From NCBI GenBank assembly GCA_000320545.1, contig ADNK01000614.1, forward strand, positions 85,001 to 149,000: 64,000 bases of DNA, in the 5' to 3' direction. The position numbers were made by a program, and so were the translations under genes. This stretch comes from Bigelowiella natans CCMP2755 (lineage: Eukaryota; Cercozoa; Chlorarachniophyceae). Below, one piece after another: positions 36,941 to 48,357 of the stretch. The stretch's first letter is position 1. Each line of letters starts with the position of its first letter. Below the pieces are notes generated by a model, which was not told the DNA's origin, did no database searches, and saw nothing but the letters and a program-made list of their open reading frames with translations.

Positions 36941-38743
36941 TTATTTTTGCTGCTGATGATGATGATGATGATGCTGAGGAGGAGGAGGAGTATGCCGTGT
37001 CGTCGAGCTCGTAATTAGTCTCGCGGATGTCCAATGTCCTGCGAATAATACTGGAAACAATGTTGTGCGGCCCATCGCAGCAGAATAAGCACCAAATGTC
37101 GAATCAGTACCCAACGCTACTATTTCTGCTGGAGACGTCGTCTTGTTTTCAGGCTTATCCGGTGATGATGCCGATGATGGTGGGCAAAGTTTATCATCAA
37201 AACTGCTATCATCTGCGGCAGCACTGAGAGAGGCGATGATAGTTGGCGTTCGGACTTTCATATTAGCGGAGTAAGCGTCGCTTTTCGTGCTGCCTCTGCA
37301 AGCAGCAAACATTCTGTCGTCACATCTCTTATTCGTCTCCCCTCCTGCTGAAACAACCTGGTAGTGGCTATTACTCCCCCAACCGTAGATGTCTCCGGTG
37401 CTCGTTTGTGCGAGTGAATGGCGCGCCCCGGCAGCTATGTCCACTATGATGATATCCTCAGAGAGCTGTGCGGCACTACTGCTGCTGCTGCTACTACTAC
37501 TACTACTATCCCTGCTGCAGGTTCTTTTTACGGGGGGGAATTCCACCAGGGAGGGCAAGAACGTAGCGGATTTGATCTCTTTGCTACCGATCTGGCCGTC
37601 ATCATTGCGCCCACAGCAGTAGACGTCTCCCAGGTCATTCAGGATCATTGAGTGCCAAATTCCAGCGGCTACTCGCACGTTTCTCACGCCGTACAACCCT
37701 CCAAATGCTGAGATCTCCTTGGGGAACCATTGGGTTTCTCTGTCGCCATGGCCAAGGTTTCCGTACAACCCAAGTCCCCACGAGAAAACACGCCCATCTT
37801 CGCTCACAGCAAGGCTGTGCAAGGCCCCGCATGCCGCGTGGCTAATGTTTTTGAGGCCTTTGACTGGCAGCGGGCGTGATAATGACTTGACAGCTTTGGT
37901 GCTGATGCCGCCATCGTTACTGGCTCCTCCATCGCCAACGCCAAGCTGCCCATACTTGTTGCAGCCGACAGCGTAGAGCCTTTTGTCTTCTGCCAGGATC
38001 AGAGTGTGGCGCTCCCCAGCATACACGTCCTCCACCTTAACTCCCAACTTGATCGGCGTCGCAGGTGTCATCACCGGCGAGATGATAGGCACGGTGCTGT
38101 CGATTCCACTCGTTGAGGAAGAAGATAAAGCAGGAGGAGGAGGAGTAGTAGTAGGAGTATTAGCAGCAGTAGTAGTAGTGGTGGTGGTCGTAGTAGTAGT
38201 GGTAGTAGTAGTAGTGCGCGAAGTGTTGTCATCGTTCGTTGAGGGAACAGAGCATTGCTTGTGCTCATTCCAGCCGCTCGCCCAGCACATTTGCGCTCCG
38301 TCTGTCCAGACGCAGTGGTCCCAACCACGAGCGATCGAGCCTTCGCTTGAAACAACCAGGGTTGTCGTTGTCGTTGTCGTTGTCGTCGCCGTCGCCGTCG
38401 CCGCCGCCGCATCACTCGCCATCATCTCGGTGTAGTTTAGGTGACTCAGCTCTCCCTCTCCGTCGAGATACCAAATGCCGAAAAGCCCCAACGCGATCGG
38501 AGGGGCGCGGCGGCGGCGGCGGCGGCGGCCACGTGAGGCCGAGTCCTTACTTGCTCTCTGGTTTACAATAACATCGACAAATGCCTGCATGCCTTCCACG
38601 CCGCTTCCTCTCACATGCATTCGCAGTTGCACCTGCTCATCTCCACTCCTATGCTTACCACCACCGCCGCCGCCGCCATAGCTCACTTTCTGCTCGCTCT
38701 TTTTGCCGCCCCTCAGCCCCACCGCAGCCCCCTCCACGTCCAT
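36941..38743 (-). CDS. RCC1-repeat (beta-propeller) protein
   Basis: A 600-aa frame without obvious introns. RCC1-type repeats are recognisable at KLGVKVEDVYAGERHTLILA, LYAVGCNKYGQLGVGD, AACGALHSLAVSEDGRVFSW, GLGLYGNLGHGD, VAAGIWHSMILNDLGDVYCC, GRNDDGQIGS, IAAGARHSLAQTSTGDIYGW and GSNSHYQV, about five blades. Low-complexity Thr/Pro (about 170-210) and Ser inserts interrupt the propeller, and the C-terminus is His/Gln-rich (QHHHHHHQQQK). Family members act as Ran exchange factors, ubiquitin-ligase parts or photoreceptors; nothing here decides which. The start is taken at the ATG at 38743. The frame stays open only about 20 codons upstream, so a missed 5' exon is possible. Divergent from the gene at 39029. 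Confidence 0.8.
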   Translation of the reverse strand: MDVEGAAVGLRGGKKSEQKVSYGGGGGGGKHRSGDEQVQLRMHVRGSGVEGMQAFVDVIVNQRASKDSASRGRRRRRRRAPPIALGLFGIWYLDGEGELSHLNYTEMMASDAAAATATATTTTTTTTTLVVSSEGSIARGWDHCVWTDGAQMCWASGWNEHKQCSVPSTNDDNTSRTTTTTTTTTTTTTTTTAANTPTTTPPPPALSSSSTSGIDSTVPIISPVMTPATPIKLGVKVEDVYAGERHTLILAEDKRLYAVGCNKYGQLGVGDGGASNDGGISTKAVKSLSRPLPVKGLKNISHAACGALHSLAVSEDGRVFSWGLGLYGNLGHGDRETQWFPKEISAFGGLYGVRNVRVAAGIWHSMILNDLGDVYCCGRNDDGQIGSKEIKSATFLPSLVEFPPVKRTCSRDSSSSSSSSSSSAAQLSEDIIIVDIAAGARHSLAQTSTGDIYGWGSNSHYQVVSAGGETNKRCDDRMFAACRGSTKSDAYSANMKVRTPTIIASLSAAADDSSFDDKLCPPSSASSPDKPENKTTSPAEIVALGTDSTFGAYSAAMGRTTLFPVLFAGHWTSARLITSSTTRHTPPPPQHHHHHHQQQK

Positions 38744-39028
38744 CACGTGCTCCCCAATTGGCGGCTGTACTTCCGCAGTGGGGACATCACCGGGAAAATA
38801 TCACCCCGCTAAGAGAAAGGAAAGGCACCCCCCTCCTAATACGATCGGCAGCGCTTGTCCCGAAGTAGAGCAGCGAATCGGCAAGGGGAAAAAAAGGCCA
38901 ATCCGCCTGCATTTCTTGCGACGTCGTAGGGTGAAACGTGCCATTTTTAGGTTGTCGCAAGGGCAAAATCCCATCGGATTTTGTCGGGTTTTCTCTCGGC
39001 GACACCTGGAGGCATTCCGAACGAACGA
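38744..39028. promoter_or_regulatory. 285-bp divergent intergenic region
   Basis: Separates the start codons of the minus-strand RCC1 gene and the plus-strand mitochondrial-type gene. Its short length suggests a shared bidirectional promoter. No TATA-like element is obvious. Confidence 0.4.
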
Positions 39029-40521
39029 ATGGCGGCGGTCACACTGCGCCTACTGGCCTCCTCCAGCACCGCAATTCCTCGTCGCCGGGCCATTCTGCGC
39101 CATGTGCGACGCCTGGTATCATCATCGTGCGCCTCCTCGCACAGGCCTGCTCCTCCGTTATTGGGGAGAGTGTGCTTAGTTCCCCCCTCGCCGGCTATGA
39201 ACCGGGGATGGATCAGGATGGCGTCCACAGATCAGGGTCGCATTGCACTGCATGCCCTCCTTTTCTTTCTATCCGCGCACGAGTCTGTATTCTCCCCTAA
39301 GTATAATGCTGCTGCTCTTATTGGCGTCCATCGATCACTCTTCAGCTACTAATACTGGTACACTTCTTGCAGAAGCAAAAAGCAACCCGACGAAGGAGGA
39401 GCGCTGCGAAACGGAGGAAGAGAAGAAGGAGAGTAATGAAGACACTAGCGGCGAAAGTAGCAATAGCAGCTCAACGGGGGGGGGGGGACAGGGAGAAGAC
39501 ACGGACTCGCCCCCGGCGTGGCACACTGCAATCACTTGTGTAATTTACTTTGGCCTTGGGTACAGCACAACTAACTACACTCCTCCACTAGCAGTAGTTT
39601 TCATATTATGATCTAACACCAGAGGACGCATTCAAACTCAATTACACGCTTAACGATGAGATAATTTATCCTATCATTGTTGTTATCTTATCATCGTCGT
39701 CGTCTTCTTCCTTCCCCCGTCAGGTGGGTTCTCCACGGTGTCGTGAGCTTCATCACGGATATACCGCCGGGTTATTCGACATGATTGTATTTGTAGCTAG
39801 TGGTAGTAGTGCCAAGCGCTATCGAATGAAGCGAAACAACCGCAATCGTGACCCATTCCTCCATATATCTTACGTTTGTATCCACACCACTTACCATCTA
39901 CGCGTAAAATATGTATATATATTTATATCTATGTACTCACATCAATGTTGTCATCACCGTCGCATTCACCGTATCACAGGAGCGTACCTTGCGAAAGAAA
40001 TCGCAGAGAAGAGCCCAAGAATCATCGAAGAGGTACTTCCAAATTGTCTTCTTGTTGCTGTGGAAGAAAGACAGGGGGGAGGGTGAAAAGCAGAGGGTGC
40101 ACTTAGAACCTCTCGATTCTCTCTCTTCTTTTTCCTGTCCCACCCCCTCCCCCCCCCTCTCTATCTCCTCTATATCTTTTCCTCTAAATCTCCTCCCATT
40201 AAACAAACGCTTTCCAATTTTTCCTATCGCTTTTGAACGCACACCAAGATTATGATCATCGTCGCCGTGGTTGATAATAATAATAAAGGTGGGGACTCCT
40301 TTGTCCCTCAGCTACATGTGGAGCGGTAACAGTTCGGAGAACCAGCTGGTGAGTAGTTTGGAAGTGAGAGGAGGGGGCTAGCACTGCAAATGAAATTAAT
40401 GCGCAACCGCAACCGCAACAATCCATGCCAAGCGACGTAGCTACTGAAGATAGTAGTCGCAGTTGGAGGAGTTGTTGGTGGTGGTGTCGTCCCTTGTCTT
40501 TTAGGAGTTCTCCGTGCGATG

Positions 40522-40563
<42 letters not shown>

Positions 40564-41165
40564 TATGCTCCACATCATCTTACTCTTCTCCACCGCCATC
40601 TTTCCTCCAACGCTGGCAGTAATGTCTCCTCTCATAATACACGTCATATCGTTGCATCCTCGGTGTACTTTTAGGTTGCGAACTTTCCTGTTAAAGGGCC
40701 AAAGGGGAAGGTGACACATGCACGCATCGCACACAAGTGCATATGATCTTACAGGGCGAGTCAATGCTGCCATTGTTCTTCCTCGTGGTTACTGATACCC
40801 CACCCCCCCACCCCCTTACTATCACTGCCTCACAGGCCACGCTAGTTGTCAGAGCTGTGCGGGTGGAGGAAGGATGGAAGGTGAGCGACAGCTTTGGTTC
40901 TCACCTTTTTTGCTAAGAGTGTTTTCAAGCGATAAGATAATATGGAAGAGGGGATGAATATAACGACTATGCAAGAGCGAGTGCCAAACAAATCTGATAA
41001 ATTATTATGTGGTTTGGGCGTGGTGTTTCTTGGGGATTCTCGCCACGCTGTGGGCAGATGCTGATCTTGGACGCGGTGCTGAATGACCAGTGGCTGGAAC
41101 CCGTTGCAATCCTCAATGAGTTTGAAGGAGGAGGAGCAGTAGAGGGGGGCAAAGGGCAATCCTGA
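39029..41165 (+). CDS. Unrecognised small protein with mitochondrial-type presequence
   Basis: Seven exons keep phase: 39029-39236, 39373-39539, 39724-39786, 39980-40032, 40312-40348, 40836-40880, 41058-41165, giving 226 aa. The N-terminus (MAAVTLRLLASSSTAIPRRR, continuing RAILRHVRRLVSSS) is rich in Arg, Ala and Ser and free of acidic residues, as in mitochondrial targeting peptides. An acidic low-complexity segment follows (KEERCETEEEKKESNEDTSG), then a C-terminal block (LVVRAVRVEEGWKMLILDAV, LNDQWLEPVAILNEFEG). I do not recognise the family. The middle exons (39724-40032) are short and their phases allow alternatives, so the internal sequence is less certain than the ends. Confidence 0.5.
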
Positions 41166-42460
41166 GCCCAACGAAGACCAGCTAAAAAGGCCGACCGGCA
41201 ATATGTAGTTGTGGCACACACAAGGGCTGCCGGGAGCAAAGCATCGTCGGGAAGCCGTTGGGGCACAACATGCATCATGGCGTGGCGAAGAAGCCGCCCT
41301 CGGCGAGTATCAATAATAAAGCTTAGCGCGTTTAACTCACAGAATTCAATGTTAGATGACAAATAGTGGTGTGATTGGCTTGTGCTGACTGAGAGCCATG
41401 CAGCGAAAGGTGTATTAACGCGCAGTATTATTGCAGGCATATACTCAATGTCACGCCGCATATCGTGAAATATGGTGGCTACAGTGTATTACAAAGACAG
41501 AAAATACAGTGCTCGGTGCCCAATGTATATAATTAGTTGAATCTAAAATATAAGTAAAATCATGCTTTCTGTCAATCTAGTTTATTATGCTATTCAAAGT
41601 AGATGCCTTGTAAGCATTCAGTATTCGATTCACATATTATCATAGACTTAAATAACTTGTTATGCTGTTGTTATATGAGACGAATGTAAGAAAGTAATTT
41701 ATTACTCTTTTATAGTCATATTCTATAACAAAGCATCTAGCTATACAAACCAGCAGCTGTACCATTTACCAGTTTAGTGTTATTGCTTTATTGTTTCCGT
41801 TTTCTCTCTGCAACAGGCCATTATATGTACTTTTTGTATTCAATAGTATTTATATCCTATCTTTAACGTCGCGCAATACGCACAACAAAATAATAGCTAT
41901 AGTAATATTAAATATAGCCATAAAAGTTCTATTCGTGAAAACTGTTTCGTACGTACATATATTATCACGTTGTTTACATGTGCATTTGCAGTACATATGT
42001 GCTCTATGCGAACATTGCTGTATGTCGAGTTTGTGCATATGTCTGGATGTATACTAGTGTATGCTAATGCGCACAGCTGTCTTGTTGAAAGGGTTTACTA
42101 TGTATGCATAACATAACTACATATGCATGTATTCAGCATGTGTGAATTGAAATACAAATGTTCGTACGTCTAGTACGTATACATGAATGAAGTCTCATGC
42201 ATGATTCTTTTCTTCTTCAAATAAAAGATTAATTATTGTACTGCCTCTGTTTGTGTGTACACACGTTAAGAAAGAACTTGCAGCTGTTCTTTTACGCTCT
42301 GCGATGCTTCGAGCTGGTTAATAAATACAACGCATATGGATCGGATCGGAGAGCGCAATATACGCGTGGTAGAAGCACGGGCCAATACACGTACTGCGCG
42401 ACATCGGGTATAGGATATAGATGACACTTCCTTATATTCACAAGTTCTACTTTAACGTGC
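41166..42460. other. AT-rich intergenic region
   Basis: Convergent gap between the mitochondrial-type gene and syntaxin. It becomes strongly AT-rich after about 41460. It holds one retroelement 3' tail (41673-41725) and ATGCAT/ACATGT words near 42090-42200. A minus-strand open frame at 40967-41461 overlaps the previous gene's last exon and has no recognisable product. Confidence 0.5.
41673..41725 (-). mobile_element. Degenerate retroelement 3' tail
   Basis: The plus-strand sequence atgagacgaatgtaagaaag followed by a T-rich stretch and 'tagtcat' parallels the ends of the copies at 20337 and 20710 (atgagacggatgtaatgaa ... ggtcat). It is only a short remnant, so the call rests on the terminal motif. 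Confidence 0.4.
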
Positions 42461-44497
42461 TCATGCAACGAATACCGTGAAAAAAACGGCGAACAGTATC
42501 AACACGAAGAATACTTTGATAATCAGCCATCGATTTGAGCTTACGGAGCTCAATAACGTCTTCAGCTCAGCTACACCATTTGATACATTCTCGTTCGTTT
42601 CTTCTAAGTTCCTTTCAATACTTATCAACACAATTGGGGGGGGGGGGAACAACGACGAAAAACAAAATTATCATCCGCTGTGGGCACTTGCGAGACGTCA
42701 TTCAAGACTAGAAATTAACGTATAATTTCCACAGAGTATGTTGTGGGGAGTCGTCGGTATTCGTTCGCATCTGCTTTGGATGGACGATGAAGGACAATAC
42801 GGAGATAGCGACGACCTACCTTATAGCAACTTCTCCCTGTGCTTGGACCATGTTGAGCATTCTTTCGTATATTCCCCCAAGCTCGCCAAGCATCTTCTCG
42901 ATATCCTGTGGTGCCAATTCAATCATGGGGGGGGTGGTTTTACGCGAATCAAGACGACATCATCCAGTACATCATCGAAGTGAGCTGATGACGAGTATTG
43001 GCACTGTAATAGAGCAGGTGCACTCGGTCGTCCATCTCAGTGCGACAATATCTAATCCGAATCATCAGCATCCCCATTATCATTGTTGTACTACTTCTTG
43101 GCTGACCTGTACTGTCTCTGCACGGCTCGAAAGATATTCCTCGTTCGCTCTAGATTGTTGCTGTGACGGCGACAATCAAATAAACAAACACCACCAATGA
43201 GGCGCATGCTAAATGGTGATGAAGATATGGTTATTATTAATGTGAAAGGAAGTGCAGTAAAGGGAAGGAGGAGGAGGAGGAGGAGGTGTTCGATCTAGAG
43301 CAAACGATGAGCGTCAGTCATAGCTCACAGAAAACAACGAAGATATCCGACATCATCATCATGCTTTTCTCCTAGCACCCCCCATCTCAACACTGGGAAG
43401 CGAATGCCACTACCTGCTCCTGCACCAACATTTGACTGTGTGTTTTCCCCTCAGTCCCAACGCGACCGAACGAGTTCACTAGATAGGCAAGGGGGGGGGG
43501 GACAAACAAAACAATGAAGCATCGTGAAAGGAACTAAGAATGTGATTATTCGATAATAATAATAATGTGTTGACCACCTTCGCGTTTCCGCAGGCTGAGG
43601 CCTCTAGCGTCCCCGTAGCGTTTTCTTCGTGATGCTTGTGCTTGCAAGCTCTAACAAAACACAATGAAGAGGTAACAGAAGAGGTGATGATGATATTATA
43701 ATGAGGACTATGTACGACGATCATGATAGTAAAGTTATTAGTTCATCAACCTTCGTTCTCATCTCAAGGATTCCCTGAAAATCCTTCGTTGTTTCCGCCA
43801 ACTTTACTTGGAGATCCTTTACAACAGCGGTTGAATGGTTTCGAGAGTGCCCCTTCGCACGGGAGGTCTCCTGTGTAAGTATACGTGGTCTTATTCAGGA
43901 TGAGGTTTGAACAAATCTCTCGCCCCTGCTAGTGCATCAGCCTCTGTTGCGTTGTTAACATAAAATGATAAATTGAATGACCATAAAGTTTTGAAGATGC
44001 TGAATATCATCACTAAGTCGAGTTATTTCCTCTTTCACTACAAAGCGCAACTCCTGAATTTCTTTAGTTGGGTCCTTAAACAGCGACTTTTGCTTTGCAA
44101 CTAAGATAATTACGCAACAGACCTTGGTGAGCTTCTGCATTTATGACATGCCATTTGGGAAACATGCAATCTTTGAAGAGGACTAGTTATGAAACTGTTA
44201 TGTGTTCAAAAGTGTGGTCTTACGTGAGGTGAGTTTCTCCAATTTTACACTAACACCCTGAATCCCATGCATTATGGATCCTGCTGCCCGTGCGAAGCGC
44301 ACCTGCGCGGATGTCGTTCCTGGGGGGCGGAGAGGGGCTTGTGTATTGGGAGGGTCGAGCAATCGACGATTCCGGTGGTGGGGAGGCTCATAGGCGGTAC
44401 TGCTAGAAGACATCATTGTCATGCTATTTCCACCATTCGTGCTCATGGAATCCACAAGCTGCATGAATTCCCCCGTTCTGTCACGACAGTCGTTCAT
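42461..44497 (-). CDS. Syntaxin-5-type Qa-SNARE (Sed5/SYP3)
   Basis: A 316-aa t-SNARE of ER-Golgi traffic, anchored in Golgi membranes by its C-terminus. Eight exons keep phase: 44497-44224, 44100-43982, 43870-43751, 43650-43578, 43478-43414, 43160-43107, 42905-42820, 42620-42461. The ATG at 44497 gives MNDCRDRTGEFMQL, the RDRT.EF start typical of syntaxin-5. The Habc region includes KLEKLTSLAKQKSLFKDP, TKEIQELRFVVKEEITRLSD and SLQAQASRRKRYGD. The SNARE helix reads SSRAETVQDIEKMLGELGGI, continues with MLNMVQAQGEVAIRSIERNL and has the central Gln of Qa-SNAREs. The tail anchor is SSVSSNRWLIIKVFFVLILF and ends VFVA. All diagnostic parts are present at normal length. It should pair with Bet1, Bos1/GS27 and Ykt6-type partners (family knowledge). 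Confidence 0.93.
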
Positions 44498-45312
44498 GTT
44501 GAAGGGAGAGGGCAACGCCTGCGAGGGATCGATCTTCGATGTAGCAGACTCTAAGACTTATGATGATCATATATTATACAATATTTATTAAAAAAGACAG
44601 TATTTGGTATCTATGACAAAGATATTCGTGCCAAATATGGAAATCACAATGGGATTTCTCTCGATAAAGGAAGCCCCGATGAAGCTGAGTGCATTTGTAC
44701 TTCTTTGCAATCACGTCACCTAACCAAGCGACAAGTCTTCGGGATTGTCTATTAAAGAGGGCTATCCCTGCATTCTCTAGATACGTCAAGCAAATAACAT
44801 TGTCGTATTATAAATTTCAAACGGCATTAATGCTATCGCGTTTACAAGCCTTGAGACCGATCCCTTTTCAAGTGCGTCAAAGATCGTTCGTTGTAGCTCT
44901 TCGCCGAGCCGCACGGAAAGAACATTCCCCATCCCAAGCTCCATCATTTTGAGGCCTGGACACAAATATCATCGTGATGGATAAACTTGATAAATCCCTC
45001 GACGAGCTTGCAAGGTTGGGTCTTGTTCCACGTCTACATTCTTTCTCCGATTCATTCTCCTGCCCAACATCCAACTAACTCTCATCAAACTCTGCTAATA
45101 TTTGAGCAATGAGTTCGAAAAGAGAATTCTTTCTTACTTTTTGAGAGAAGCAGCTAGGGTGGGTAGACACAGTAAAGCGGGAAAATACGTGAGGAGATGG
45201 GGACCCGAACACATAAATAGTTCCGGAATGAAGAATTATGATAACCTTATTAATGAAAGAAATAGAATCACCCTCACACGTGCTTTTTCTATGCATGCAA
45301 ACTTTTCCCAGT
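44498..45312. promoter_or_regulatory. Divergent intergenic region between syntaxin-5 and the RRM gene
   Basis: 815 bp between divergent starts. Open frames at 44689-44952 and 45102-45312 show no recognised domain. A 5' untranslated exon or a longer N-terminus of the RRM protein (alternative in-frame start at 45238) cannot be excluded. Confidence 0.4.
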
Positions 45313-46236
45313 ATGAGTCGCAAGGCGCCTTCCCGTGCTCAAAGGGGACGGGCCTCGCGCAGACATGGTGCAAATCCATATTCGAAGCCAAAACCGTTTG
45401 TGTCGGGCGGCGTAAGCACGGTGTACGTTGGCAATCTGGACTGGAAAGTCACTTGGAAAGATCTGAAGGATCACATGAAATCTGTAGGAGAGGTTGAGCA
45501 CGCAGATGTGTTGACCTACAACGACGGAAAGTCCTCCGGGGGAGGCCTCGTGCGTTACGCGAACGCAAAGCAAGCTCAGCGGGCAATCAACGAGCTCACT
45601 GGCACATATCTCAACGGACGATCAATCTTCGTTCGTGAGGACCGTGAGCATGGTAAAGGTGGTCACAAGGGCGGCGCCGGTGCTGGGGAGTTGAGTGGCA
45701 CCACAGTCTTCGTTGGAAATCTGAGCTGGCAGACCTCCTGGCAGGACTTGAAGGACCACATGAAATCTGCGGGGGAAGTCGAGAAAGCTGACATCCTGAC
45801 GAGGAGCGATGGCAAACATTCAGGGGCTGGGCTAGTCACATTTAAAACTAAAGAAGCCGCAAAGAAGGCCATGAAGGAGCTTACCGACTCCTCCTTGAAT
45901 GGGAGATTAATATTTGTGCGGGAGGATAGAGAGGGTGGGAAAGGAGGAGGAGGAGGAGGAGGAGGAGGGGGAAGAGGAGGAGGAAACAAATATGGGAATG
46001 AAGTCTCAGTATTTGTTGGGAATTTACCGTGGTCGACTTCATGGCAGGACTTGAAGAATACCTTCGCAGGATACAATGTTCAACACGTCGATGTTGGTGA
46101 AGCTCGAAATGGAAAGATGCGTGGCTTCGCAATTATGAAATTCGCAAGTGATCAGGATGCTGAGGCAGCGATCAGAGATATGAATGGCTACCAGATGTAT
46201 GGGAGAGCTTTAGAAGTGAGGTATGACAACAAGTGA
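45313..46236 (+). CDS. Three-RRM RNA-binding protein (Gbp2/Hrb1-like layout)
   Basis: An intronless 307-aa protein starting at the ATG at 45313 (MSRKAPSRAQRGRASRR, a short basic tail). Three RNA recognition motifs follow: RNP2 motifs VYVGNLDW (about residue 37), VFVGNLSW (about 131) and VFVGNLPW (about 233), with RNP1-type strands SGGGLVRYA, SGAGLVTFK and RGFAIMKFA. RRM1 and RRM2 are strikingly alike, sharing WxDLKDHMKS.GEVE.AD and SLNGR/YLNGR..FVREDRE, and each is followed by a Gly-rich linker (KGGGGGGGGGGRGGGNK before RRM3). The layout resembles yeast Gbp2/Hrb1 or SR-like mRNA export and splicing factors; that assignment is from memory. The upstream ATG at 45238 would add about 25 residues. 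Confidence 0.88.
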   Translation: MSRKAPSRAQRGRASRRHGANPYSKPKPFVSGGVSTVYVGNLDWKVTWKDLKDHMKSVGEVEHADVLTYNDGKSSGGGLVRYANAKQAQRAINELTGTYLNGRSIFVREDREHGKGGHKGGAGAGELSGTTVFVGNLSWQTSWQDLKDHMKSAGEVEKADILTRSDGKHSGAGLVTFKTKEAAKKAMKELTDSSLNGRLIFVREDREGGKGGGGGGGGGGRGGGNKYGNEVSVFVGNLPWSTSWQDLKNTFAGYNVQHVDVGEARNGKMRGFAIMKFASDQDAEAAIRDMNGYQMYGRALEVRYDNK

Positions 46237-46928
46237 AGCACTCGAGAAGAAAGGGATGGCTCCTGTTAGTGTTCCAGACCGTATTTTGTATGTTCTACAG
46301 TACTAGATGTGATCGAGACGTGGTGCATATCTACATTATTGCAGTGCTGTGCTTACACACATTGTGAAATGCAATAGCGCATATACCATGCAATCTAACG
46401 CTAGAGCGATAGTTCATGCATAAAGCTACATCTATAATAGACACATCTAGACATTACTATCATATCTAGCGCATGAACATGTCGTCATGCTGTTATAGCG
46501 ATGCCAATGTTATTGTTTGTTAGTTTGGGCTACTTGCGGCGACGTATACTAGCGTAGCTAGTAGTAGGTTACACGTACTGCTTAGACTATGCTGCGCGCT
46601 ACTCGCACCGTCTAATAGCATTCGGCTTTGCATAGCTACTAGCTAGCTAGATAGCCACATCTAGACATGACAAATAATGCAAATTGAATCATACAGCTGA
46701 TAGCTATCTCGCATTGCGCTAGCTGCGCGCGGGAGCGCTAGAGCGTAAGCATGGTACAATGGGTCATTCTGCATATGACATGTAGCATTCGATCGTTCTG
46801 TAGGACTGAGCATGGCACGCGCTCACCCAATTCAAAGCATGTCATGATCGAGCTGTTGCTATGCAGATTTGTACTCATACGCGTCATAGCTAGATAGGTG
46901 AATGCATAAGGTTGAGTGCATGCGGCAA
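46237..46928. other. Palindrome-rich intergenic island
   Basis: No gene seen. The sequence is dense in CTAG, TAGCTAGC, TCTAGA and ATGCAT words (for example 46435-46470 and 46636-46665), like the islands at 20.4-21.5, 58.9-60.0 and 63.1-63.6 kb. Confidence 0.6.
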
Positions 46929-47279
46929 TCAGTACCATTTCTCTTTGTTCCCCCACCTCTCACGAAATCCGATCCCCGGTCTACCTTTACTATCCAGGTG
47001 TGCACTTCCGAAGAACAGTATTGAGAAGAACTCGGAAAGCCCAGGGAACATGTTGAGAGGTACCAGGGTGAGAAGCGAGAAGATGGATACGAAACCCAGC
47101 CTTGTCAACAACCATGCGAAGAGTCTCAGATACCACGAAGATGACGAAAACGACTGCGATCCTGTTGCAGAATTAACTTTCCCACGAGAGAGGGGAGAGT
47201 CACTTCGTGCATTTTTTTGGCTTCCGATGCAATGTAATCGCTTCTCCGAATCCAAGAGAACGCGTCGCAGTTCCCTCAC
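46929..47279 (-). CDS. Possible membrane-protein fragment, weakly supported
   Basis: A 116-codon open frame with a hydrophobic pair of segments (WYLRLFAWLLTRLGFVSIFS, LLTLVPLNMFPGLSEFFSIL). It faintly recalls the C-terminal membrane region of TMEM43-type proteins, but no splice chain to upstream coding sequence was found. A plus-strand frame of similar size overlaps it fully. It may be a gene remnant or chance. Confidence 0.22.
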   Translation of the reverse strand: MRELRRVLLDSEKRLHCIGSQKNARSDSPLSRGKVNSATGSQSFSSSSWYLRLFAWLLTRLGFVSIFSLLTLVPLNMFPGLSEFFSILFFGSAHLDSKGRPGIGFRERWGNKEKWY

Positions 47280-47378
47280 GTCCTATTACCATGAATGACA
47301 TGCCTTAACTTTCAATGACAGAAATAATAGCACACACAGCCCACCACATGTAGCAGCAACTCCCCCCCCCCCCTCCAC

Positions 47379-47409
<31 letters not shown>

Positions 47410-47538
47410 TACATACATACATCCGTTAAAATATGAAGAAATCGCTGCCGAACATATCTTGTCAGTCTTATATTCCTTTCTTGAGTACCCTACATCAACC
47501 AACCCCTCTACACCCGAGAAAGCGATGACAATTATGAC

Positions 47539-48315
47539 TCATACATGATGCGCGGATTTTATGAGTGCCAAGGATGAGTGGAAGTTGAGCTGGCCCAGGA
47601 ATTGGAAGGTCCTTTCAATCTTCAGTATGTGTCGCATCAACGACGAATCAAAACAAGAAGATCGAATCATCAAGCGGACTATAAGGAAGAGGGGGGGCGA
47701 GCGTAAATGAGAATTCAGAAAACCGAATAACCTTGAACTTGTAGACATTCCATCTACGCAAAAATGACAGCTTCTCGTCAGATTTAAGAGAAGCAAGGAA
47801 GGCCTTCTCTGCTTTCGCCAGCTTAGATGTCGTCCATTTCTTAGCGTCACCACCATCATTAACAAGCGTCGTCGCTATCACCGTTGAGGTGCCTTGATCA
47901 CTCTCTGTCTCCCCCAACATGCATGCAAGAAGGCCTGATGTTCAGTAGAGTTTCAGGGGATGTTAATAACAATAAACGATGTTAGTATAATGCCCAGTAT
48001 TACGATGGTGCTGATGATTACTGATGATAATGATGATGGTCAATATTGTGATGGGTGGTGAATACACAGCACACCCTTTTAATTTTTTATGGTATACAAA
48101 GTCGAAGTATTATATGATTTCGTGCGCCATATAAATATTAGCAAATACACACGTGAAAACTCCGCTTTAACTTCCCGGGTTGTGGCCTCGAACTCAGATA
48201 ACTGGAGAGAAAAGCGCCAAAACGTTGTTTTAGAAATTTGTTTGCACAACGACGAATCAAGGGTCCAGCGAACAACGCCATTTTGGGATGATGCGTATAT
48301 GGACGGAAGAAGTTT

Positions 48316-48357
<42 letters not shown>

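Noticed and set aside
40967-41461. Minus-strand 164-codon open frame
   Set aside because: It overlaps the last exon of the plus-strand gene and shows no domain; its length can be a shadow of that exon plus chance.
46912-47298. Plus-strand 128-codon open frame
   Set aside because: It has no recognisable domain and overlaps fully a more hydrophobic minus-strand frame; neither is well supported.
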